Shown: piece by piece, positions 55,826-63,730 of the stretch | Numbering within the stretch: the first letter of the stretch is position 1 | Layout of the letters: each line of letters starts with the position of its first letter | Assembly (NCBI RefSeq): GCF_004114935.1 | Contig: NZ_CP022221.1 | Span: forward strand, 3,121,001 to 3,185,000 | DNA length: 64,000 nucleotides | Direction of reading: 5' to 3' | Source: Bradyrhizobium zhanjiangense | GTDB taxonomy: Bacteria > Pseudomonadota > Alphaproteobacteria > Rhizobiales > Xanthobacteraceae | Program-made: the position numbers and the translations under genes | Notes under the pieces: model-generated | Databases searched by the model: none | Seen by the model: only the letters and a program-made list of their open reading frames with translations | Told to the model about the DNA's origin: nothing

Positions 55826-57979
55826 TCAGACCTGCAGCTGAGACAGCAATAATTGTCGTAGACGGCGCCAGATCTGCTGGCCCGGCGGCTCCCAGTTGAA
55901 GTTGAAGCGGATGTGGGCGCGACCGCCGAACGCGGTGGCTGCCGGTGCATTTTCGGGCAGCACAAGATCAATTTGGAAGACGCGTTGCAGCGTCTTTACG
56001 CCTTCGGGATCGCCAGGATCGACGGAGAAAGCGCCGCCGCCGGCGCCGCCCAAAGCCCTGCTGGGGAGGACGTCACGGCCTGCCGGTATTTCGCGAATGG
56101 ACTCAACGGGCAACGTCTCGTCAGGGCGCTCTGCGAGTTTAACTTCGGCGCTCTGCAGCCGATGGCGAACGAGGTCGATGTCGTCCTGACGGATTGTTGC
56201 GCGAACGATGCGTGAACCGGGAGTAAGTACGTAGCCGATCTGTTGCCCTTCGCGCAGGAAGCGTCCAGGCAGATCCTGTGGTTTCATAACTGCAAAGGTG
56301 CCATCGATGCGGCTGTGCACGATGAGGCGTGCGGCGCGATCGGTCGCGGTCGCGAGTTCGGCGCGTGCCTGCCCCAATTCCATCGTGGTGATCTCCGCGC
56401 TCGCGCGGTCGGTAAAGCGCTCGGTGGCAAGCCTCGTCTCGAGTTCGGCGACGCGTGCGCGGAGAATTGAGAGTTCGGCCTGGAGTGTTGATTCCTCGCT
56501 TTCGACCAGCGCTTCTCCGGCTGTGACGTTCATGCCCGGTTGGACCAGAAGTGCGCGCGCGAAGCCGTCGGTTCTCGCGCGCACGATTGCATTCTCCGGC
56601 AACCAGACGACGCCTTCCGTCGTGGTGTAAGAAGGGATCGGAATCAGGAAAAGCATCAACCCGGTGGCCAGGATCGTGCCGAAGGTCGCCGTCACGACGC
56701 GGGCGCGATTGCGGTGAAGGCTCGGGCTCGCGAGCACGAACCACAGTGCCTTGCCGATCGGAAGCGCAACACCTGTCAGCAGGCTCCAGACCGCGATCGA
56801 GACGCCGAGGGCGAGATACTGCGAGGCGACGAACACGGCGATCGCGAGCATCACGACCTGGCGGTAAAGGAAAGCAGCCGGTGCGTAAAGAACGAACCAG
56901 AGTCGTTCGCCAGTCGTGGCTACGAAATCCTTCGATCCATCCGCGCGAAACGCGTAGCGATTGACAAGGTAGGTCCAGTACCGGGTAGCGCGCTGCGCCA
57001 GGTTCGGGATTTCCAGCAGATCCGCGAGAATGTAGTAGCCGTCATATCGCAGGAGTGGATTGCCGTTGTATACCAGGGTCGAGACACCGGCCACGGCCAG
57101 CGCATCGAATGCGAGCGCGCGGACAAGTCCAGCCTCCACGGTAAGCCATACGTAGAGCGCGAGCGCAGCGAAGAATACTTCGACAATCATTCCGGCCGCG
57201 CCGACAAGAGCGCGCCTCCACTTGCTGCGGAATGCCGATGCGGCAGAAGCGTCGACATAGGGCAACGGGGCGAACACCAGGATCATGATTCCGAATTCGG
57301 GTACTGTTCCCCCGAACGCCGTGACCGCAAATCCGTGTCCAAGTTCATGCAACGTCTTGAGCAGGAGATACACCAGCGCGAGCGACAGAAGGTTGTCGGT
57401 GGCTAAGATTCGGTCGGAGGCGTCGGCTGTTAGTTCCTGCCAGTGTTGTGCCGCGAGTAGAGGCGCCGGCAACACCACCAGTAGCCACAGCACGGCACCC
57501 GGCAAACCGAATAACCATTCTGCAAGCGGCCGCGTATGCTCGAAAAACCTGATCGGATGCCAGAGCGGAATCCGCAGGGCCAGCGGGTAGAGCACGTTGC
57601 CGAGCCACCTGGATCGTTTTGCTTTCGCTGCACGTGCGACCAGCGCGCTTGCATCCGGAGTCACGTCGGTTTGTAACAGGTCGTAAGCGCTGAGTTCGGC
57701 CAACAATTGGATGGCGTCGCTTTGGCTCGGCGCCTCCTCTGCAAGAACGGATCCGACCTCTTGCCAGATCTGGTCAACCGTTCGCACGCCGTCCATCGCC
57801 GCCACGATCATGTAGCCGGCAGGCGACAAGCGGTGCGTGCGGCCGGTCGCGTGATCCTGCACGACGTACCAAATGCAGCCCCGATACCGATGTCGGTAGA
57901 CCGAAGTGTGGTCGCGAAGCTTCGGCCTGCGTTGCGCGACGCGATACCAGGAAGAGCTTAGAAACGGGGCTGCGGTCAT
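55826..57979 (-). CDS. PqqD-like/M50 metalloprotease/HlyD fusion protein
   Basis: A 717-residue protein joining three parts. Residues about 10-105 resemble a PqqD-type peptide-recognition domain (WYVVQDHATGRTHRLSPAGY, then DGVRTVDQIWQEV). Residues about 130-440 form a multi-helix membrane domain of the M50 site-2 protease type, with the zinc motif HELGH at 211-215 and NPLLRYDGYY at 307-316 holding the third ligand. From about 445 on is a HlyD barrel-sandwich with a short coiled coil (AELSILRARVAELETRLATE) and IHSRIDG-type closing half. The ATG at 57979 has GAGGGG upstream. It sits 10 bases after the GAF/HlyD gene. It may recognise, clip and pass on an exported protein; that is inference. Confidence 0.82.
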   Translation of the reverse strand: MTAAPFLSSSWYRVAQRRPKLRDHTSVYRHRYRGCIWYVVQDHATGRTHRLSPAGYMIVAAMDGVRTVDQIWQEVGSVLAEEAPSQSDAIQLLAELSAYDLLQTDVTPDASALVARAAKAKRSRWLGNVLYPLALRIPLWHPIRFFEHTRPLAEWLFGLPGAVLWLLVVLPAPLLAAQHWQELTADASDRILATDNLLSLALVYLLLKTLHELGHGFAVTAFGGTVPEFGIMILVFAPLPYVDASAASAFRSKWRRALVGAAGMIVEVFFAALALYVWLTVEAGLVRALAFDALAVAGVSTLVYNGNPLLRYDGYYILADLLEIPNLAQRATRYWTYLVNRYAFRADGSKDFVATTGERLWFVLYAPAAFLYRQVVMLAIAVFVASQYLALGVSIAVWSLLTGVALPIGKALWFVLASPSLHRNRARVVTATFGTILATGLMLFLIPIPSYTTTEGVVWLPENAIVRARTDGFARALLVQPGMNVTAGEALVESEESTLQAELSILRARVAELETRLATERFTDRASAEITTMELGQARAELATATDRAARLIVHSRIDGTFAVMKPQDLPGRFLREGQQIGYVLTPGSRIVRATIRQDDIDLVRHRLQSAEVKLAERPDETLPVESIREIPAGRDVLPSRALGGAGGGAFSVDPGDPEGVKTLQRVFQIDLVLPENAPAATAFGGRAHIRFNFNWEPPGQQIWRRLRQLLLSQLQV

Positions 57980-57989
57980 ATCGCCCCTC

Positions 57990-59906
57990 TCACGGCAGGT
58001 ACTTCCACGCGGCGAGGCGCAGCCAATCGATGACAGGATGCATCCAGATCCATGCAAGCGAGCGTCGCCCGGAATTGATCTTTGCAACGCCTTCCATCCC
58101 GGGACGCAATGCAAGGCCCGCTTCCGAGAGGCGGGCCTCGATCCGAAAAGCATTGCGTCCTTCCTCGGCGAGCGTAACCGGCGTGATCTTGCTCAGGGTC
58201 ATCGGCACCGGTTCGCCGGGCCTGCCTGCGAGCGCGACGGTGCCGCTTTGCCCGACCGCCACGAAGCGAACGTCACGTTCGTCGACCTGAACGATCAAGC
58301 GATAGGAATTGAGTGGCGCCACCTCGAACAGCGTCTTTCCCTTCTCCACGGGGGAGCCGAGCATCTGGCTCAGGTCGCCGGAGACGACGACACCGTCGAA
58401 TGGAGCGAGGATCCGGGTGCGCGCGAGCTTCTCTTCGGCGAGTGCCAACTGCGCCTCCGCCTGCCGGATCTGCGGTTCCAGCACCACGAGGCCGTTGCGA
58501 TTGTGCTTGGCGAGCGCCTCGCGATCGCGCTGAAGCAGCTTGTCGAGTTCGGCTCGCCACTTCAACCGATCGAGAACGAAATCCCGGTCCTCAAGCTGGG
58601 CGAGAAGGTCGCCGTGCCGCACCGCGTCGCCAGCCCGTGCCGGGGCCGCTCGAACAAATCCGTCGAACGGAGCCACGGCTGCGCGCTGCACTTCGGCCTC
58701 AAGCACTGATTTGGCGGTGACGCGGTGCTCGCCTTTCGCAAAGACCAGGGTCAGCGCAAGCACTATGACAACGCCGACGCAGAGCTTGAGGGTCGGCCGC
58801 CGTGCGCCGAACAGTGCCGCGCATCCGTCGCCGATACCGTCAACCACGCGTCCGCCCAAGAGTCGATTCGCCCGCAGCTGCAATCCGATCTGAGGTCCCA
58901 GCAGTGCCGCGATCCCCTCTACCAACTTCAACGTGTCGTCCGTAAAGGGCTCGGCGCGGTGACGTTCGAAGGTGAGAGCGCCGATCGGTTCTCCATGGGG
59001 GCCGACCAGTATAGCTGACATCGTCGACGAGCCGGACGCCTTTGCTTCCTCCGCCAGTGCCCGATGGGCGATGGTCACGACACGTCCCATCCTCGGCAAT
59101 GGCGGATGAGCGACACAGCCACGCTGCTCGATCGCCTCTTCCATTGCGTTCTCGATCGCATTGACGAGGCGGCTCTCGCGCTTGAAGCTGGCCGAGAACG
59201 AAACCGCGCGCAGGCGGATTGTGCCATTCCGACCGACAATACCGAGCGATGCGCGCTCGCACCGCAGTCGGGTTGCCAGTTCATTGACCACCGCGATTGC
59301 CATACCGCTCAGCCGCGGCTGCGCGTTCACTGTGACGAGGAGGTCGAGGCACGATGCGGCTCGCGTTACGTCAGACGAGAGATCGTTAGTGTGCCTGGCC
59401 CAGGGCAATGCCTCGAGCCAGCCCGCGCCCCAGCGCAATTGCTCAGCGACGACGGCCGGGGTGACCAGGGGCTTGGCGGCCGTCGTCGTCAATGCGATGG
59501 CCACAGCCGCAATCGGCTCGTTCGCAGTGCCCAGCGGCAGGGCGACTATCAGGGCCACAGGTTGCGCCGGCCTGGAATCAGGACCGACGCGACCGGGAGC
59601 AACGACCAAGCGGCGCTCTGCGTAGGCGGTTTCGGCCAGGCGCTTGAGATCGCTGGTGTCCACATCCCGAGGCGGCCACGTTACCGATAATGACGGCGCA
59701 GTTGAATCAACCCGCCGCATGAGCAACAGACCCGCTGACACGCCAGCAATACGGCTGCATTGCAGCGCCAACCAGGACGAAACAAATGTCGCTTCGTTTC
59801 CCGCGTTCAGCAATCCTTGCCAGTACGGCGACGTCGCCGTGTCTGCGGGCACCTTCCGCAATTGTGGGGCGGGGCCCCCGCTTGCTGTCAGGTCGAGCTC
59901 AGACAT
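57990..59906 (-). CDS. GAF domain/HlyD adaptor fusion protein
   Basis: A 638-residue protein. The N-terminal half is cytoplasmic and looks like one or two GAF-type sensor domains (for example LSGMAIAVVNELATRLRCERASLGIV, and later ILVGPHGEPIGALTFERH). A single membrane helix (LCVGVVIVLALTLVFAKG near residue 380) leads to a HlyD-type periplasmic adaptor with VAPFDGFVRAAPARAGDAVRHGD, a coiled coil (VLEPQIRQAEAQLALAEEKLA) and RILAPFDGVVVSGDLSQ. It is the first gene of the minus-strand operon with the M50 fusion and the SecA-like ATPase. The ATG at 59906 is chosen; the frame is open to 59933. A sensor fused to a transport adaptor is unusual. Confidence 0.8.
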   Translation of the reverse strand: MSELDLTASGGPAPQLRKVPADTATSPYWQGLLNAGNEATFVSSWLALQCSRIAGVSAGLLLMRRVDSTAPSLSVTWPPRDVDTSDLKRLAETAYAERRLVVAPGRVGPDSRPAQPVALIVALPLGTANEPIAAVAIALTTTAAKPLVTPAVVAEQLRWGAGWLEALPWARHTNDLSSDVTRAASCLDLLVTVNAQPRLSGMAIAVVNELATRLRCERASLGIVGRNGTIRLRAVSFSASFKRESRLVNAIENAMEEAIEQRGCVAHPPLPRMGRVVTIAHRALAEEAKASGSSTMSAILVGPHGEPIGALTFERHRAEPFTDDTLKLVEGIAALLGPQIGLQLRANRLLGGRVVDGIGDGCAALFGARRPTLKLCVGVVIVLALTLVFAKGEHRVTAKSVLEAEVQRAAVAPFDGFVRAAPARAGDAVRHGDLLAQLEDRDFVLDRLKWRAELDKLLQRDREALAKHNRNGLVVLEPQIRQAEAQLALAEEKLARTRILAPFDGVVVSGDLSQMLGSPVEKGKTLFEVAPLNSYRLIVQVDERDVRFVAVGQSGTVALAGRPGEPVPMTLSKITPVTLAEEGRNAFRIEARLSEAGLALRPGMEGVAKINSGRRSLAWIWMHPVIDWLRLAAWKYLP

Positions 59907-60086
59907 GTGCTGTCCAGAAAAAGGACCGACCAATGACTTGGTGGTGCTGTCGGAGGGGGGCCGCCATCTTGCGCCAATCCATTGGTTATATTATTTTTCC
60001 ATTTATACCATTTTAAGTTTATTAAATCCAATTAATATTATATGCAATAAGCCTGAAGGCGGAAGCGGAATTCGGTGGGAACTCGC
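59907..60086. promoter_or_regulatory. AT-rich divergent promoter region
   Basis: A 180-base spacer between the GAF/HlyD gene and the separate HlyD adaptor gene. Between 59985 and 60052 it has GTTATATTATTTTTCC, TTTATTAAATCC and AATTAATATTATATGC. It probably drives both directions and so the whole export module. Confidence 0.5.
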
Positions 60087-61016
60087 ATGATGCGTTCAAT
60101 TGAGGGAATTGTCCGCAGAGCTCAGCGGATGAACTACGGCCTGTTGTGCTTGTCCCTGCCGGCGGGGATCTTGCTTGCCAGTTCCGGTGCAAGGGCAGAG
60201 ACCCCAGAAATCTCGGCGGGGGAGCGAGAATTCAATTGCGTGATCGAGCCGCAACAAACCGTCAAGCTGGCGAGCCCGGCAGTCGGCATGATCGCGCGCC
60301 TCGATGTTGATCGCGGCGACATCGTTCGGCAGGGCCAAATCATTGGCAAGATCGAAGATGGAGTCGAGGCCGCAACGCTGGCGCTCGCACGTGCCCGCGC
60401 GACCAATGATGCCCCCGTGAGGTCAGCCGAAGCCCGCGCGCAGTTCCTACGTCAAAAACACGAGCGTCTGCAAGAGCTTCATACAAGGTCCGTCAGCCCA
60501 CTCGCTTCACTCCAGGAAGCCGAAGCGGAGGTGCAGGTTGCCGAACAGCAGCTCAAGGAGGCGCAACTCAACAAGGAGCTTGCTCGCTTGGAAGTCGCGC
60601 ACGCCGAAGAGGTTCTGAATCAACGCGCGCTGCGTAGCCCGATCGACGGCGTGGTGGTCGAGCGGCTTCTCGTTCCGGGTGAATATCGAAATGACCAGAG
60701 CCCAGTCCTCACCCTCGCACAGATTGATCCGCTGAGGGTCGAAGTATTCGTGCCCACCGCATATTTTGGTCAAATCCGTGCCGACAGCAGAGCCAAGGTG
60801 CGACCGGAGCTGCCCATCGGGGGCGTCTATATTGCCTCTGTCACCGTTGTCGACCGCGTCCTCGACGCTGCCAGCGGAACGTTCGGGGTGCGTCTGGCCT
60901 TGCCGAACCCGCGTTTGGCGCTGCCTGGGGGAGTTCGCTGCAAAGTCGAATTCGTATTGGAGGGTGACAATCCGGCCGTGATGGCTGGTGACGCGCCATC
61001 ATCCTTTCAAAAATAG
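60087..61016 (+). CDS. Periplasmic HlyD/RND-type adaptor protein
   Basis: A 309-residue adaptor with a signal peptide (NYGLLCLSLPAGILLASSGARAE). The barrel-sandwich halves are VKLASPAVGMIARLDVDRGDIVRQGQ and LRSPIDGVVVERLLVPGE, with a helical hairpin of about 90 residues between (QEAEAEVQVAEQQLKEAQL). A beta-barrel end with VEVFVPTAYFGQI follows. The start is ATG 60087 (ATGATG), with GGTGGGAA upstream. It is divergent from the GAF/HlyD gene and is the third HlyD-like protein of this module. No RND pump is next to it, so it likely works with the M50 and GAF fusions. Confidence 0.82.
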   Translation: MMRSIEGIVRRAQRMNYGLLCLSLPAGILLASSGARAETPEISAGEREFNCVIEPQQTVKLASPAVGMIARLDVDRGDIVRQGQIIGKIEDGVEAATLALARARATNDAPVRSAEARAQFLRQKHERLQELHTRSVSPLASLQEAEAEVQVAEQQLKEAQLNKELARLEVAHAEEVLNQRALRSPIDGVVVERLLVPGEYRNDQSPVLTLAQIDPLRVEVFVPTAYFGQIRADSRAKVRPELPIGGVYIASVTVVDRVLDAASGTFGVRLALPNPRLALPGGVRCKVEFVLEGDNPAVMAGDAPSSFQK

Positions 61017-61167
61017 AGTGGGTCGATCATCGCGAGAGCCTGAATCGGTTGATTCTGTGATGCCGAAGTGCGGTTCATTTAGTCTCTGAAGAAAAATTTC
61101 GCTTGTATTAATTGTTTTATTTAATAATGTAAATCGATTGCGGGAATTATTAAATCTGGAATTTAAT
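61017..61167. promoter_or_regulatory. AT-rich promoter region
   Basis: Between 61085 and 61167 the sequence is dominated by A and T: GTATTAATTGTTTTATTTAATAATG, GAATTATTAAATC, GAATTTAATATG. The last three bases are the start of the next gene. It is one of the series of similar islands in the window. Confidence 0.45.
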
Positions 61168-61539
61168 ATGACGCTGAGTTATATCGGAGACATCGAGTTC
61201 GTCGGCGAGGTCGAGTGGGATGGCAAGGCCATCGTGGTCGGGGCAGCGACCCCATTTGGGCACGTGTCGTGCAGAATCCCTCGCGAGACAATCCACGCGC
61301 TCCCGATCTATTCGGACGCCCTCGAACGCGAGATTCGTTTGGAGCGGCACCTCATTCTGGAGCGGCTCGCCCCCGCCCTACGCGCAAAAATTTCTATTTC
61401 GGGAACGGGCGAACCGGTGGATTTGTGGCCTTGGGAGATCAGTCGCGCACGCCCTGCGGCTGTCGCGAGCGCACTCCCCGCTGATCAGGAGACCGCCGGT
61501 AGATTGCCGGAGGCGATCGAAAAGGTGCAGCCGTCATGA
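61168..61539 (+). CDS. DUF1488-like small protein
   Basis: A 123-residue soluble protein. The first 85 residues, with VEWDGKAIVVGAATPFGHVSCRIPRETI and a helix FEREIR-like EREIRLERHLILERLAPALRAKI, resemble the DUF1488 family, whose function is unknown. The remainder is an Ala/Glu-rich tail. The ATG at 61168 is preferred to an earlier one because the family starts with the MTL-type strand. It is downstream of the HlyD adaptor on the same strand but behind its own AT-rich leader. Confidence 0.62.
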   Translation: MTLSYIGDIEFVGEVEWDGKAIVVGAATPFGHVSCRIPRETIHALPIYSDALEREIRLERHLILERLAPALRAKISISGTGEPVDLWPWEISRARPAAVASALPADQETAGRLPEAIEKVQPS

Positions 61540-62183
61540 TCGGTCAGTGGGTTCAAATCGGCTAGCTTGACGAACAACGCGACCAACACTCCGCATAGCT
61601 GGACCTGAACGCTCAATCCGAGCGTTCGGATCGAACCCGATTCCAAGGCTCCATCGCAGGCTTCTGTTAGGGGGCGTCCTGCGCGAGAAGAATGGTGCTG
61701 GCGATTTCGACTCGCGTCCCCGCCCTGCGCACAAATTCGGCGCATAACCGCGGACCGAGTGCGCCGTTTGCCTATTGCAAAAAAGATATGTCTGCTCATT
61801 GCAGCCATTCGCTTGGCGAGCGAAGCCATCGCGACGATTGTCGCCTGAACTATGAAGGGACGAAGTTGGAGCCAGCGCTCCTTCGGCGCCGTCCGCCTGA
61901 CAACAGCGCGACGCTCGCGATGCGAACGCCACCGTCGCTGACAGACGGCATAGCCGCATAAGAGCAGCAGCGCCCTCAGAGAGAAGCAATCGACGCGCAT
62001 TTGAACCTGCTTGTCCACTGGCCGGTCGAGCGGAGGGCTGGATTATTTAATCTCGAAGTTATTTTGGTTGATAATTAGATAAAATTGAATATATTTAAAT
62101 ACAGCTAATAATCGCGCGGTTCTGGCCATGGCCTCGCTGCGGCTGGATCCGAGCCTCAGTGGTGTTCGCAAGGGGATCGGCAG
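61540..62183. other. Long intergenic region with AT-rich leader
   Basis: 644 bases. Minus-strand frames at 61485-62018 and 61534-61989 and a plus frame at 61692-61961 overlap one another and none shows a family motif, so no gene is called. The part 62040-62110 is AT-rich (GATTATTTAATC, GAATATATTTAAATAC) and probably carries the promoter of the protease gene on the right. AGGGGATCGGCAG before 62184 is its ribosome site. Confidence 0.4.
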
Positions 62184-62798
62184 ATGTATCGAGTCTCCGG
62201 CTCCGTCTTGGTTGTAGCGGTCGCCATGATGGCCGGAGGTGCTCCATGGGCGGGCGCAGGACGCCTGGCGATGCCCATGACTTCTCAAGCAGCACTAGGG
62301 CGCATCGAACTCGGACGGCCCACGCTTCCGCCTTTGACGTACACGATGTTCTGCCTGCGCTATGAGGCCGAATGCCGCTCGCGGCGTGGCTTCCGGGGCG
62401 GCCCGGTCCGGCTGACCGAGGAGCGGTGGGCGGATCTCTTGGAGGTCAACGGTGCGGTCAATCTGGCCATTATGCCGGTGCCCAACGACCTCGGCTTGGC
62501 CGGCGAGGCGTGGAGCGTCAATCCCGATCGCGGGGACTGCAACGACTACGCTGTCAGCAAACGTCACGAACTGCTTCGGCGTGGCTGGCCGGCGCGGGCC
62601 TTGCTACTGAGCGAGGTCATCGTCAGTTCCGGGGAACATCATTTGGTGCTGCTCGTCCGCACCCGGAGCGGGGATCTCGTGCTCGACAATCTCGCCCCAG
62701 AGATCAAGCTCTGGTCGCGAGTCCCCTATCGTTGGCTTCGCGTACAAATGCCGAGCAGTCATCAGCTGTGGGCGACGATCGACGGGAAAGGGGCGTAA
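62184..62798 (+). CDS. Transglutaminase-like periplasmic cysteine protease (BTLCP/LapG family)
   Basis: A 204-residue protein with a signal peptide (VSGSVLVVAVAMMAGGAPWAGA). The catalytic triad of the bacterial transglutaminase-like cysteine proteinases is visible: Cys119 in DRGDCNDYAVSKRHELL, His153 in SGEHHLVLLVRT and Asp168 in LVLDNLAPEI. The best-known member, LapG, cuts a surface adhesin after a di-alanine in response to low c-di-GMP through LapD. No LapD-like gene is seen here. It lies next to the LEPR-XLL export module and could process that or the RTX-like protein; the target is inference. The ATG has AGGGGAT upstream. Confidence 0.82.
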   Translation: MYRVSGSVLVVAVAMMAGGAPWAGAGRLAMPMTSQAALGRIELGRPTLPPLTYTMFCLRYEAECRSRRGFRGGPVRLTEERWADLLEVNGAVNLAIMPVPNDLGLAGEAWSVNPDRGDCNDYAVSKRHELLRRGWPARALLLSEVIVSSGEHHLVLLVRTRSGDLVLDNLAPEIKLWSRVPYRWLRVQMPSSHQLWATIDGKGA

Positions 62799-63082
62799 TC
62801 GGTAATCGTTACCGGGCGAGCGCGATGCGGATCGCCATTTTCTTTCCCTTGGCGCCGCGCTCCCGTGGATCGGGCTTACTGCTCATCGGTGGACCGGCAG
62901 CGGCGAGATCCGCAAGTCGGCCCACTATGGTCGTCGTTGCCGGCCCCGTGCAGTTCGGCATTGCGGTCAATGGGCTGCGGCTGCGGCCTCCTGGCGGCAA
63001 GGATGGCCCCAACCGCGGAGTAAGTCGCCCACGGCAAAGGGCATCGTCTCGGCCGCGCGGCGTGGGGATACGGCCGTGGTGC
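62799..63082. other. Intergenic stretch
   Basis: 284 bases between the protease gene and the 3' end of the H-NS-like gene. Frames on both strands are low-complexity in Gly, Pro and Arg and have no recognisable family. Nothing is called. Confidence 0.25.
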
Positions 63083-63424
63083 TCAGCCGGTTCGGCGGCG
63101 GCTTTGTCCGGACGGGCGGTTGATCAGTAGATCGGTCAGCTTCTTGCCGGCTCGAAGCTGCGCTTTCAGCCATCGGGGCTGCTTACCGCGACCGGACCAG
63201 GTTTCGGATGGGTCCTTCGGGTTCCGGTACTTCGGCAGCACTGGGGGGTAGGGACGGCGCGCACGCTCCGCGTTCGGTGCCCCGGCAGTTCCCTCAATCC
63301 TGCGAAGCCGTTCTTCGAGCTTGGCTTTTTCCGCGATCATTCTCCGACTGAGAACAGTCGTCACCTCATCATAAAGCCGCCACAGCTCGGCCGTGGTCGC
63401 GGATGCCCAGTCGTCCTTCTCCAT
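63083..63424 (-). CDS. H-NS family nucleoid-associated protein
   Basis: A 113-residue protein. The N-terminal half is a helical oligomerisation region (LWRLYDEVTTVLSRRMIAEK, then KLEERLRRIEG). The C-terminal half holds the H-NS DNA-binding loop as ETWSGRGKQPRWL, close to the family's TWSGRGRxPxWL, after KYRNPKDPS. A basic tail follows. Such proteins bind AT-rich DNA and often silence surface and acquired genes; the AT-rich islands of this window are fitting targets, although that is inference. The ATG at 63424 is chosen; a GTG at 63439 is in frame. Confidence 0.85.
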   Translation of the reverse strand: MEKDDWASATTAELWRLYDEVTTVLSRRMIAEKAKLEERLRRIEGTAGAPNAERARRPYPPVLPKYRNPKDPSETWSGRGKQPRWLKAQLRAGKKLTDLLINRPSGQSRRRTG

Positions 63425-63544
63425 GGAAGCCGTCCCCACTACTTCCGATTTGAAATAGGAGGGGGACTTATCAGGTCGAACCCGGGTCGGGCAAGCACGA
63501 TCGCCTCGCGCACAACCCAGTCTGCAACGCGGTTCTTCTTGATG

Positions 63545-63730
63545 CTACCGGCCGGGTCCGTGCCTCCGACCGACCGGCCGCCTCTCGGCCGCTCTCCGCC
63601 GACGGCCCCTTCGCATTGGACCAAGCAAGCGCTGCTCGGCCATCAACACGCGACTACGTAAATTCTGCAATTCGGTGAATTGAACGATCAGCGCCTCATG
63701 CGTTTGACGCAGAATAGCCGAAGAATACAT
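63545..63730 (-). CDS. Small hypothetical protein (61 residues)
   Basis: A minus-strand frame from ATG 63730. The first 35 residues look like a helical, coiled-coil-prone segment (HEALIVQFTELQNLRSRVLMAEQ); the rest is an Arg-rich low-complexity tail. No family is recognised. It lies upstream of the H-NS-like gene, on the same strand. It may be a real small gene or chance. Confidence 0.3.
   Translation of the reverse strand: MYSSAILRQTHEALIVQFTELQNLRSRVLMAEQRLLGPMRRGRRRRAAERRPVGRRHGPGR

Noticed and set aside
61485..62018. 177-codon minus-strand open frame
   Set aside because: It overlaps the DUF1488-like gene and two other open frames. No motif or ribosome site supports it.
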